From Cognatiyoonia sediminum (GTDB lineage Bacteria; Pseudomonadota; Alphaproteobacteria; Rhodobacterales; Rhodobacteraceae), in contig NZ_FQXB01000005.1 in the NCBI RefSeq assembly GCF_900129845.1, forward strand, positions 62,001 through 126,000: a stretch of DNA of 64,000 nucleotides, in the 5' to 3' direction. Under the pieces are notes generated by a model. The model was not told the origin of the DNA and searched no databases. It saw nothing but the letters and a program-made list of their open reading frames with translations. Below, piece by piece: positions 1 to 7,467 of this stretch. The number at the start of each line of letters is the position of its first letter. The stretch's first letter is position 1. The translations under genes were made by a program, and so were the position numbers.

Positions 1-497
1 TCTACAAAGTTTGCCTTAGGCCATCGTGATGTCATGTCCACCATTGCTTCGTCTTCGCCCGTCACGGCAGAGAAGGCCAAGCCGCAAATTCCCTTGTCTG
101 TGCCCATCAGGAGAGCAGGGCCAAACGGACTTTCAAACCACCCCCAATTTATCGTTAAATCTGATCCACCTTTAGCAAAGTCTCCTGGGGTCATTGCTTC
201 CCAGCGCACAAACAGATCATGCAGTCGGCTGCTTCCGGAAAGTCCAACAGCATTCGATGTTTCAAGTGTCGTGAAACGATCTCGCAAAAGCGACTTGGCG
301 TGCCCGAGGGCGAGGTACTGTTGATAGCGTTTCGGACTGACACCGACCCATTGGGTAAAGAGCCGCTGAAAATGGGCCGGAGACATGTTCATTTGCCGCG
401 CAAGCTCTGTCAGCGAAAGTGGTTCGCTGTCATGCGCATCGATCAGTTCAATCGCGCGCGCGATGACTTGGTAATGATATGAGTCGTTCTGTTCCAT
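1..497 (-). CDS. Ada-like AraC regulator / O6-methylguanine-DNA methyltransferase (3' end outside window)
   Basis: Partial gene; the reading frame is open from the ATG at 497 to the left edge (165 codons). The visible protein begins with an AraC-type helix-turn-helix (SLTELARQMNMSPAHFQRLF, about residues 28-47, then GVSPKRYQQY), followed by a linker (TPGDFAKGG) and the start of a methyltransferase domain (GWFESPFGPALLMGTDKGI). This is the order in bifunctional Ada-type proteins that lack the N-terminal phosphotriester-repair cysteine domain. Such proteins transfer a methyl group from O6-methylguanine in DNA to their own cysteine. The acceptor PCHR motif would lie beyond the window edge, so activity cannot be judged. 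It is divergent from nth, another repair gene. Confidence 0.85.
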   Translation of the reverse strand, partial: MEQNDSYHYQVIARAIELIDAHDSEPLSLTELARQMNMSPAHFQRLFTQWVGVSPKRYQQYLALGHAKSLLRDRFTTLETSNAVGLSGSSRLHDLFVRWEAMTPGDFAKGGSDLTINWGWFESPFGPALLMGTDKGICGLAFSAVTGEDEAMVDMTSRWPKANFV

Positions 498-558
498 GTA
501 GCTAACCTAGGAAAAGCAATGATTGCAGGCGACCCGAAAATTGCGCATAGATTTTCGG

Positions 559-1203
559 ATGGCAAAGCAACTTGACTACAATACGATCCGAGAGATTTTT
601 GAGCGGTTTCAGGAAGCTGAGGCGGAGCCGAAAGGCGAGCTGAACCACACCAACGCCTATACTTTGGTCGTGGCGGTGGCTTTGTCGGCGCAGGCAACCG
701 ACAAAGGTGTGAACAAGGCGACGGAAGCCTTGTTCAAAAAGGTCGAGACGCCGCAGCAGATGCTTGATCTGGGGATCGATGAGCTGACGGACCATATCAA
801 GACCATCGGCCTTTATCGCCAAAAGGCCAAAAACGTCATGAAGATGAGCCAGATTTTGGTCGATGTCTATGACGGCGTTGTTCCGAATTCGCGTGCGGCT
901 TTGCAGTCGTTGCCCGGCGTTGGCCGTAAGACAGCAAATGTCGTGCTTAATATGTGGTGGCAGCAACCAGCGCAGGCGGTGGACACTCATATCTTTCGCG
1001 TTGGAAATCGCTCCGGCATAGCGCCTGGAAAGGATGTCGATGCTGTCGAGCGCGCGATTGAGGACAATATCCCAGCGGACTTTCAACTTCATGCGCACCA
1101 CTGGCTTATCCTACACGGACGGTATACTTGCGTCGCGAGAAAACCAAAATGCGCGGCCTGTTTGATCCGCGACCTTTGTATGTTTGAGGACAAGAACTTA
1201 TGA
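559..1203 (+). CDS. nth: Endonuclease III (DNA glycosylase/AP lyase)
   Basis: 214 residues, the normal length. It removes oxidised pyrimidines from DNA and cleaves the abasic site (base excision repair). Visible family features are the helix-hairpin-helix LPGVGRKTANVVLN with its catalytic lysine, the catalytic aspartate in AVDTHIFRVGNR, and the C-terminal iron-sulfur cysteines spaced C-x6-C-x2-C-x5-C (CVARKPKCAACLIRDLC). I start at the ATG at 559 (MAKQLDYNTIREIF); an in-frame TTG at 523 would add 12 unlikely residues. The stop overlaps the next gene's start (ATGA), so the kinase is probably co-transcribed. The N-terminus is the least certain part. Confidence 0.96.
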   Translation: MAKQLDYNTIREIFERFQEAEAEPKGELNHTNAYTLVVAVALSAQATDKGVNKATEALFKKVETPQQMLDLGIDELTDHIKTIGLYRQKAKNVMKMSQILVDVYDGVVPNSRAALQSLPGVGRKTANVVLNMWWQQPAQAVDTHIFRVGNRSGIAPGKDVDAVERAIEDNIPADFQLHAHHWLILHGRYTCVARKPKCAACLIRDLCMFEDKNL

Positions 1204-2189
1204 GCAATTTCGACGTCATTGGGATCGGCAATGCAATTGTCGATGTGATTTCTCCTGCTGAAGATATGTTCCTTGATCAGATGGGCATCGAAAAAGGGAT
1301 CATGCAGCTTGTCGAAAAAGACCGCGCAGAGGTTCTTTATGCGGCCATGCGGGATCGGGTCGAAACACCAGGCGGGTCTGTTGCGAACACGATTGCCGGA
1401 CTTGGCGGGCTTGGTTTGACGACTGCATTTATTGGTAAGGTGAAAGATGACGCGCTGGGCCGGTTCTATGCCAAAGGTATGGAAGATGCAGGAACAGCGT
1501 TCCCGAATGCTCCGGTTCAGAATGCAGATGCGCCCACGTCGCGGTCGATGATTTTTGTCTCCCCGGATGGGGAGCGTTCGATGAACACATACCTCGGCGC
1601 TGGTGCTGACCTAAACAGTGGCGATGTGTCCGGCGATTTGTTCGGTGGCAGCAAGTTCCTGTTTTTGGAAGGCTACCTTTTTGACAAGGATGACGGGAAG
1701 ACCGCGTTTAGTGAAGCGGCACGCTTGATGCATGCTGCCGGCGGGAAATCGGGTATCACGCTTTCTGATCCGTTCTGTGCGGATCGCCATCGTGAAGGCT
1801 TTCAACGGCTCATCAAAGAGGACTTGGATTTCACGCTAGGCAACGAAGATGAGTGGAAGACGCTCTACGAAACAGACGATCTGGATGCTGCATTGGCCCA
1901 AGGGTCGGCGGCGTGCGACACAATCGCTTGCACTCGCTCAGGTGATCCGATCCTGCTCATACGCAACGGAGAACGGGTCGAGGTGCCGGTTACATCGATC
2001 ACGCCGGTTGATGCGACAGGGGCAGGGGATCAGTTTGCGACGGGGTTCATCTATGGCATGGCAACCGGCCAGCCGCTTGATGTTTGCGGTCGAATGGGCT
2101 CTGTGGCCGCTGCTGAGGTCATCCGGCATATTGGCCCTCGTCCTCAAGCCGATCTAAAAGTGTTGTTTAAGGACGCCGGACTGATCTGA
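1200..2189 (+). CDS. PfkB-family sugar kinase, probable adenosine kinase
   Basis: 329 residues. PfkB/ribokinase-fold kinase that transfers phosphate from ATP to a sugar or nucleoside. The N-terminal GIGNAIVDV strand, the substrate-binding TPGGSVANT and the C-terminal PfkB signature DATGAGDQFATGF (anion hole plus catalytic Asp) are all present. Close relatives in Rhodobacterales are annotated as adenosine kinase; substrate specificity cannot be read from motifs alone, so ribokinase or fructokinase activity remains possible. It overlaps nth by 4 bases, and its 3' end overlaps the convergent gene at 2167 by 23 bases. Confidence 0.85.
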   Translation: MSNFDVIGIGNAIVDVISPAEDMFLDQMGIEKGIMQLVEKDRAEVLYAAMRDRVETPGGSVANTIAGLGGLGLTTAFIGKVKDDALGRFYAKGMEDAGTAFPNAPVQNADAPTSRSMIFVSPDGERSMNTYLGAGADLNSGDVSGDLFGGSKFLFLEGYLFDKDDGKTAFSEAARLMHAAGGKSGITLSDPFCADRHREGFQRLIKEDLDFTLGNEDEWKTLYETDDLDAALAQGSAACDTIACTRSGDPILLIRNGERVEVPVTSITPVDATGAGDQFATGFIYGMATGQPLDVCGRMGSVAAAEVIRHIGPRPQADLKVLFKDAGLI

Positions 2190-2874
2190 GCCAAAGCGCA
2201 TCAAGCGCGTCGATGGCATCAACGTCGAAACGGTCTTCTACTTTCCAGTATTTCCCGCTTGGGACATAGTAATCCAAACGTGTCTCTTCTGCCTCGGCGG
2301 CTGCAACCAATTCTTCGTTGAACGACGCTGGTTTAAGTGCGCCAACATCAGCGACATCTGTTCTTGGAAACACCAACCGGCTCTCTTCTTTGCTCAGGTT
2401 CACCATAGCGCAACCTTGTTGAGCTGCTTTCACCAGCAGTCGTGCGGACTTTGCTTCTAGGCTTCGAAGGGTTTTGTCCTCTCGCAGTGGATCAGCAGTT
2501 CCCTTGCCATAGAAGTGGGTCCGCTCGGTTTTCGGATAAACCATGTCGCACCCTAGGACCGCAATTGCTCTTGGTTTGAGGGCGGCTAAAGCCCAATAAC
2601 TCGCTGTGAAGGCCATTGTACCACCTGCGTAGACGAAACCTCCGTATTGGTTCTGGAGCGGGACGTAGTCTATCGCTTGAATGACCTTTTGATCAGGCGC
2701 CATCTGTGGAGGCATCCGATCCTCAGGGAAGTCAGAAGGATGCACAAGATGCGTCCAATCAGGTCGGACGCGCCAAGCGTTGTTGATCGCGACAATGTGG
2801 TTAAATGGCACATCTGACCAATCCTTAGCGGTCAACACGTTTGGCCCGCTTCCAAGCAAGAGTACCAATGTCAT
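2167..2874 (-). CDS. Unknown protein with Rossmann-like N-terminus (MAF/DUF115-like)
   Basis: 235 residues; family not recognised with certainty. It opens with a nucleotide-binding-like strand-loop (LVLLLGSGPNVL), then IVAINNAWRVRPDWTH, and has a central GCDMVYPKTERTHFYGKG. That layout resembles DUF115/MAF-type or sialyltransferase-like glycan enzymes that act on nucleotide sugars; this is a resemblance, not an assignment. It is last in a minus-strand run of three (sulfotransferase, DUF3052, this gene; 14-base gap to DUF3052), which fits a role in surface-glycan modification. Start ATG at 2874. Confidence 0.6.
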   Translation of the reverse strand: MTLVLLLGSGPNVLTAKDWSDVPFNHIVAINNAWRVRPDWTHLVHPSDFPEDRMPPQMAPDQKVIQAIDYVPLQNQYGGFVYAGGTMAFTASYWALAALKPRAIAVLGCDMVYPKTERTHFYGKGTADPLREDKTLRSLEAKSARLLVKAAQQGCAMVNLSKEESRLVFPRTDVADVGALKPASFNEELVAAAEAEETRLDYYVPSGKYWKVEDRFDVDAIDALDALWLRSVRRP

Positions 2875-2888
2875 TTTGGGGCCTTTTT

Positions 2889-3299
2889 CTACTGACGCAG
2901 TTCTTTTCTGATTACCAACTTAAGCCCAGACCAAGTTGCGTCCACCGCGCAGACTTTCACATCAACCAAAATTCCCGACAATGCGATCTCCCTGATCACA
3001 TCTTCGGTTATGTCAGTATCTACTTTCGAGGCTCTCTTTGGCCAGCTTACCCAGATCATTCCATCACGCGCCATTGAGGCTAAGCATTCAGAGAGTAAGT
3101 GCTCTAGCTCCGCGCGAGCTGATGAAAAGATATGATAAACCGCTCCGCCGGTTCGAAGTTCGTATTCAAAACTTACATCCGGTCGACCTTCGCCAAGTAG
3201 GTCCAAGTAATCTTTAGGCGGGTTCATCAGGCAGACGGTTTGCCCTTCATTCAATCCAAGCTTTTTCCAAAGCGGATTGCCTGAATATCCGGCCGTCAT
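2889..3299 (-). CDS. DUF3052-family protein
   Basis: 136 residues. The hallmarks are the opening GYSGNPLWKKLGL, the middle WVSWPKRAS followed by DITEDVIREIAL, and the close VCAVDATWSGLKLVIR. Proteins of this family are small, cytoplasmic and without known function. The start ATG overlaps the sulfotransferase stop by 4 bases, so translation is probably coupled to it. Nothing in the sequence shows catalysis or a signal peptide. Confidence 0.8.
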   Translation of the reverse strand: MTAGYSGNPLWKKLGLNEGQTVCLMNPPKDYLDLLGEGRPDVSFEYELRTGGAVYHIFSSARAELEHLLSECLASMARDGMIWVSWPKRASKVDTDITEDVIREIALSGILVDVKVCAVDATWSGLKLVIRKELRQ

Positions 3300-4114
3300 T
3301 CTCCTAACTTTGCGTGGACTTCCGTCAGATCAATCTCTCCGGTTGGCATTTTGTTCGACGGGTCTTCAAAGTCATATTTGAAGAGCTGGAAATCGCGTTT
3401 GTAGATTTCGTAGACCAAATGCATCGACAAATCGTCAAAATAGTCTTCCACCGGGAAGGCCCGCTTTGGCCCATGTCCTTCGCTTTCGTTAAAGCGAGGG
3501 ATTTTTGTGATGTCTACAGGCTTGGGCGTTTCAATTTCATCCAAAACGGCTTTCATACCGTCGTTGAAATGTTCCGTCCAAAAAATGCGATCGTATTTAC
3601 CACCATTCACAATGAACGTTGAGATATGGCCGGACATGGCTGACCAGTGAATGTCAGGCTCCATCGGGCGGCGCCACCGAATGGTGTCGCGCGCAAAGAG
3701 CAGAAAGCGGCGGAACGACTTAATCTGGTCGAATTCAAAGCCGGTTTCAGGATCGCCGACCTCGATCCCGTATTTCTGGATCAGCAGAGGGACCAGGTTG
3801 CCGCGATAGCGTTTGCCGTTGCGCTGAATGCCGCAAATCTTGTCAAAGAACGAAGATAGAATGCGGGTGTAGGGGTTTCGGACGCAGGTGAAAGCGTAGC
3901 TTTTGTGGCTTTCAATGTTGGCGGTGATCAGAGGTTGGCTGTCTTCCAACGCCCATTTGTGCATGCCACCCTTTGCATCATGAATGTCGCCATCGAAGAA
4001 CTCACCGTGATCGGAATAGTACATGATTTGCCCAATGGTCGAACACGCGCATTTAGGCACGACGCGATAGACGACGCTCTCGCTTTCCGTCATCCAGGTC
4101 CCTGGAAAACCCAT
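3296..4114 (-). CDS. Sulfotransferase family 2 protein
   Basis: 272 residues. Predicted to transfer sulfate from PAPS to a carbohydrate or other surface acceptor. The 5'-phosphosulfate loop is VVPKCACSTIGQ near residue 18 and the 3'-phosphate-binding motif is CVRNPYTRILSSF near residue 77, both with the expected Arg and Ser. There is no signal peptide, so it is cytoplasmic. The ATG at 4114 has a GGAGG Shine-Dalgarno seven bases upstream, favouring it over the ATG seven codons later. It heads a three-gene minus-strand run and is divergent from the GT14 gene, a pairing common in roseobacters. The acceptor is unknown. Confidence 0.85.
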   Translation of the reverse strand: MGFPGTWMTESESVVYRVVPKCACSTIGQIMYYSDHGEFFDGDIHDAKGGMHKWALEDSQPLITANIESHKSYAFTCVRNPYTRILSSFFDKICGIQRNGKRYRGNLVPLLIQKYGIEVGDPETGFEFDQIKSFRRFLLFARDTIRWRRPMEPDIHWSAMSGHISTFIVNGGKYDRIFWTEHFNDGMKAVLDEIETPKPVDITKIPRFNESEGHGPKRAFPVEDYFDDLSMHLVYEIYKRDFQLFKYDFEDPSNKMPTGEIDLTEVHAKLGE

Positions 4115-4266
4115 ATGTCAGCCTCCGCGCGAGCTGTTGGACAAATTGCTCGCCTTGGGACACTGTATTAGTTGAGCCTTTACGGCAAAGAAACCCTGTA
4201 TATTCAATGTCGCTTCTTGTTATTAGTTCCGAACAATAGCCCGATAATACACCGACTGTTTCGAGA

Positions 4267-5844
4267 ATGGCAAAAATAGCATTCATCCTCCTGTGTCATA
4301 AAGACCCAGAGGCCATCATACAGCAAGCAAAACAGTTCACGGCTGTCGGAGATTACATCTCGATTCACTTCGATGCGCGGGCACCGAAAGAGGCATATGA
4401 CCTCATCCGAAAAAAACTCTACGGCAATCCAAACGTCGCTTTTGCCAAGAAACGGATCAAATGCGGTTGGGGGGAATGGAGCCTTGTACAAGCAACTTTG
4501 TATGCGGTCGAAGCAGCAGTCGACGCGTTTCCGCGAGCAACTCATTTCTACATGGTGTCTGGCGATTGCATGTCGATCAAATCGGCAAAATACGCACATA
4601 AGTTTTTGGACGCCAACGACGTCGATTATATTGAGAGCTTCGATTACTTCGAAAGTGATTGGATTAAGACGGGCCTCAAAGAAGAACGATTGATTTATCG
4701 CCACTGGTTCAATGAGCGCACACAGAAGCGACGGTTCTATTGGAGTTTTTGGACGCAACGCAAGCTTGGCATCACCCGAGAGGTTCCGAACGACATTCAA
4801 ATCATGATTGGGTCGCAGTGGTGGTGCCTGCGGCGTCGTACAATTGAGTGGATCCTCAATTTTGTGAAAGAGCGGCGGGACGTTGTTCGGTTCTTCAAAA
4901 CAACTTGGATTCCAGATGAGACATTCTTTCAGACTCTGGTGCGCCACCTGGTGCCTGCGGATGAAATCAAGACACGTACGCTGACCTTCTTGATGTTCAC
5001 CGACTACGGAATGCCGCTGACGTTCTATAATGATCATTATGATCTGTTGATCGGGCAAGACGGCCTATTTGCCCGCAAGATCAGCCCGGAAGCTGCTGAA
5101 TTGAAGTCTCGTCTCGGTAAGCTTTACGCGTCAGACCAAGAGGATTTTAACGTTTCCGCCGAAGGCTGGAACCTCTTCAAATTTTTGACGGGACGCGGCC
5201 GGATTGGCAGGCGGTTTGCTCCTCGGTTTTGGGAAGCAGAGGCAACGCTTGGCAGAGATCGAGAATTGTTCGTGATCGTTTGTAAGAAGTGGCACGTTGC
5301 TAAACGCCTTTCGGCATCGATTAGAAACCACACGGACATTCCAGCGATCGACTATCTATTTAACGAAGATCAAACTGACTTGCCGGATCTTGGCGGCATT
5401 CAGACGTCACTGGCCAAACGAACACGCCATAGGCGCTCTCTTATGCGGATGTTGTTTGACTACTACGAAACGGAAAAGCTCGTCATTTGTTTGGACACCG
5501 CGAATATCGATCTTTTGGAGGATTTCTTTTCCGACCGGTCTCGTGCTCGGCTGTTGGAGGTCGAATGCGATTTCTCTGACGAATACCTTATTGGGCACGC
5601 CAAACGCGTAGGTTTGGCAGCACCTGACTCCAGTCAAGAAACGCTTGGACAAATTATCCCGACAATCCGCTACGATATAGCCTTTGAAAGTGAACGCATT
5701 CAGGACAGTAATTTCCAAGGCTACCACCGCATTCAGCAAGACCATAGCCAAGCGAAAAATGCTGAAATCCTTGGGTCTTTCCTTGATGTGACACCCGAAG
5801 TGGCGCAAGAGTTGTCGGCAACGCCTTACCTCTTTGATGGATGA
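4267..5844 (+). CDS. Core-2/I-branching type beta-1,6-N-acetylglucosaminyltransferase with DUF5928-like C-terminus
   Basis: 525 residues. The N-terminal half (about 4-270) reads as a GT14 'Branch' glycosyltransferase: AFILLCHKDPEAI, then SIHFDARA, FYMVSGDCM, GSQWWCLRR and WIPDETFFQT, where the Asp-Glu pair is a family landmark. The C-terminal 230 residues form a second domain seen in roseobacter homologues (DUF5928, from memory); LFVIVCKKWHVAKRL near 335 suggests a P-loop-less Rossmann-like fold. No transmembrane anchor is apparent. Divergent from the sulfotransferase at 4114, suggesting the two act on the same surface glycan. Donor and acceptor are not known. Confidence 0.82.
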   Translation: MAKIAFILLCHKDPEAIIQQAKQFTAVGDYISIHFDARAPKEAYDLIRKKLYGNPNVAFAKKRIKCGWGEWSLVQATLYAVEAAVDAFPRATHFYMVSGDCMSIKSAKYAHKFLDANDVDYIESFDYFESDWIKTGLKEERLIYRHWFNERTQKRRFYWSFWTQRKLGITREVPNDIQIMIGSQWWCLRRRTIEWILNFVKERRDVVRFFKTTWIPDETFFQTLVRHLVPADEIKTRTLTFLMFTDYGMPLTFYNDHYDLLIGQDGLFARKISPEAAELKSRLGKLYASDQEDFNVSAEGWNLFKFLTGRGRIGRRFAPRFWEAEATLGRDRELFVIVCKKWHVAKRLSASIRNHTDIPAIDYLFNEDQTDLPDLGGIQTSLAKRTRHRRSLMRMLFDYYETEKLVICLDTANIDLLEDFFSDRSRARLLEVECDFSDEYLIGHAKRVGLAAPDSSQETLGQIIPTIRYDIAFESERIQDSNFQGYHRIQQDHSQAKNAEILGSFLDVTPEVAQELSATPYLFDG

Positions 5845-5850
5845 TTTTAG

Positions 5851-6216
5851 ATGCAGTTTGACTATGACGATCAGAATATCTTTGCGAAAATTCTGAGGGG
5901 CGAAATCCCGAACAGCACGGTTTTTGAAAGCGAGCACGCGCTTGCCTTTCACGACATTCAGCCGCAAGCGCAAGTGCATGTTCTGGTCATTCCAAAGGGT
6001 CCATACGTGAGCCTCGATCACTTTGCCCGCGACGCCTCAGCAGAGGAACAGGCGGGGTTTATGGCGGCCGTGGCAGAGGTGTGTCGCATCACCGGTGTAG
6101 TTGACGGGTTTCGCGCTATCGCGAATACCAGAACCCATGGTGTCCAAGACGTACCGCATTTTCATCTGCATATCATCGGTGGCCAACAGCTTGGTCGGAT
6201 GTTGCCGCGCGACTGA
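5851..6216 (+). CDS. HIT (histidine triad) family protein
   Basis: 121 residues, HINT-like. The catalytic histidine triad HFHLHIIGG lies near residues 104-112, and the N-terminal IFAKILRGEIPNSTVFE is typical of HINT1-like purine nucleoside phosphoramidases, which hydrolyse AMP-amine conjugates. It begins six bases after the glycosyltransferase stop and may be read on the same transcript. It ends exactly where the convergent ABC ATPase ends, with no gap. Confidence 0.93.
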   Translation: MQFDYDDQNIFAKILRGEIPNSTVFESEHALAFHDIQPQAQVHVLVIPKGPYVSLDHFARDASAEEQAGFMAAVAEVCRITGVVDGFRAIANTRTHGVQDVPHFHLHIIGGQQLGRMLPRD

Positions 6217-7140
6217 TTATTCTGTCAGCGACAAGAAAACATCTTCGAGATCTGGGATATCCGTCTGAATGTCTTTGATGACCACGCCCGCTTGCCGAAG
6301 GTGATCGAGGACTTCGTTGTCTGAGATGTTTGCAGGTCGATAGGATAAGCGAAGCGCGCCGTCTTCTGTTGTTTGCTGTGATATCTCGGCAGGCAGGACG
6401 ACACGGGATACTGCTTCGGCAGGGGTGATGACCAAAGTCTTACTGTCGAGCTTGGATAGTAGGTTTGATGTTGTGTCGCGGACGATCAATTCCCCATGGT
6501 TGATGATCGCGATCTCATCGCACATTTGCTCCGCCTCTTCGAGGTAGTGCGTGGTGAGGATGATGGTCATGCCCTCATCATTCAACCGACGCACATTTTC
6601 CCAAAGCTGATTGCGCAGAGTGATATCCACCCCAGCGGTTGGCTCATCTAGCACCAAAATTTGAGGACTATGAACCAATGCTTTGCCGAGTAGCAGGCGC
6701 CTGCGCATTCCGCCGGAAAGGGAGCGCGCATAGGCATTGGCTTTGTCGCTTAGACCGATCAGCTCGAGAATCTCCGCTGTCTTGCGCTGCATGCGCGGAA
6801 CACCATAAAGGCCTGCTTGAACATCTAGGGATCCAGCAGGGGTAAAGTATGGGTCCAGATTGGGTTCCTGCGGCATGATTCCAATGGACGCCCGCGATTG
6901 GCGCGGGTTTTCATCTTGGTCAAAGCCCCAGATTTTGACCGACCCTTCGGATTTCGTGACCAGACCGGCTAGAATGTTGATTAGTGTCGACTTTCCCGCG
7001 CCATTTGGCCCCAAGAGACCAAAAATAGATCCTTGGGGGATATTCAGGTCGATCCCCTTCAAAGCGACTTTTGCCTCTTGCGTTTTGGACGCGGCATAAG
7101 TCTTTCTTAGGCCAGAAATTTCGATAGCATTGGCGGTCAT
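6217..7140 (-). CDS. ABC transporter ATP-binding protein (ABC-2 exporter type)
   Basis: 307 residues. One complete ATPase: Walker A GLLGPNGAGKST, Q-loop in IGIMPQEPNLD, signature SLSGGMRRRL, Walker B ILVLDEPTAGVD and H-loop LTTHYLEEAE. The remaining ~90 residues resemble the regulatory C-terminus of DrrA/CcmA-like exporters. Such ATPases drive an ABC-2 permease, but no permease gene is adjacent here, so its membrane partner must be encoded elsewhere. Substrate unknown. Start ATG at 7140. Confidence 0.9.
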   Translation of the reverse strand: MTANAIEISGLRKTYAASKTQEAKVALKGIDLNIPQGSIFGLLGPNGAGKSTLINILAGLVTKSEGSVKIWGFDQDENPRQSRASIGIMPQEPNLDPYFTPAGSLDVQAGLYGVPRMQRKTAEILELIGLSDKANAYARSLSGGMRRRLLLGKALVHSPQILVLDEPTAGVDITLRNQLWENVRRLNDEGMTIILTTHYLEEAEQMCDEIAIINHGELIVRDTTSNLLSKLDSKTLVITPAEAVSRVVLPAEISQQTTEDGALRLSYRPANISDNEVLDHLRQAGVVIKDIQTDIPDLEDVFLSLTE

Positions 7141-7223
7141 TGGCGTCTTTTCCCCAGCGCAGGCCTGCGATATGAATGCTTGAGTTAAGGCGGATTACCT
7201 CCGCATCAACAGACAGGCCAGCC

Positions 7224-7403
7224 ATGACACGTCCCGCACCGGAAACCAAGATTGTAAAAGACTATCGCGTTGCTTGCGACGGTGGCGAAAGTGGTTTTGG
7301 ACACCCGCGCGTGTATCTGCAAATTCCGACGGATACAGGTTGGGTTGAATGCCCATATTGCGACGCGAAATACGTCCACGAAGATTTCAAAGATCAAGCC
7401 TGA
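7224..7403 (+). CDS. Small CHCC-type zinc-finger protein (NDUFS6-like)
   Basis: 59 residues. Metal ligands are readable as [17 protein letters not shown] followed by [11 protein letters not shown], the Cys-His-Cys-Cys pattern of the zf-CHCC domain. The mitochondrial complex I subunit NDUFS6 carries this domain, and many alphaproteobacteria encode a free-standing 60-residue version. Whether the bacterial protein attaches to NADH dehydrogenase cannot be told from this locus: no nuo genes are near. I chose the ATG at 7224 (MTRPAPETK) rather than a longer in-frame start at 7176, which would give an unconserved-looking leader. Confidence 0.85.
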   Translation: MTRPAPETKIVKDYRVACDGGESGFGHPRVYLQIPTDTGWVECPYCDAKYVHEDFKDQA

Positions 7404-7467
7404 TCCTTCTGGTCCCTTCCTCCGGTTCATGCGAAACTAGATGAACGATTGACTGGGGGAGCGCGAC

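Noticed and set aside
502-1101. Long open frame antisense to nth
   Set aside because: Runs entirely opposite a well-conserved gene; residue composition is unconvincing and there is no Shine-Dalgarno.
4204-5058. 284-codon frame antisense to the GT14 glycosyltransferase
   Set aside because: Its antisense partner has clear family motifs; this one has none.
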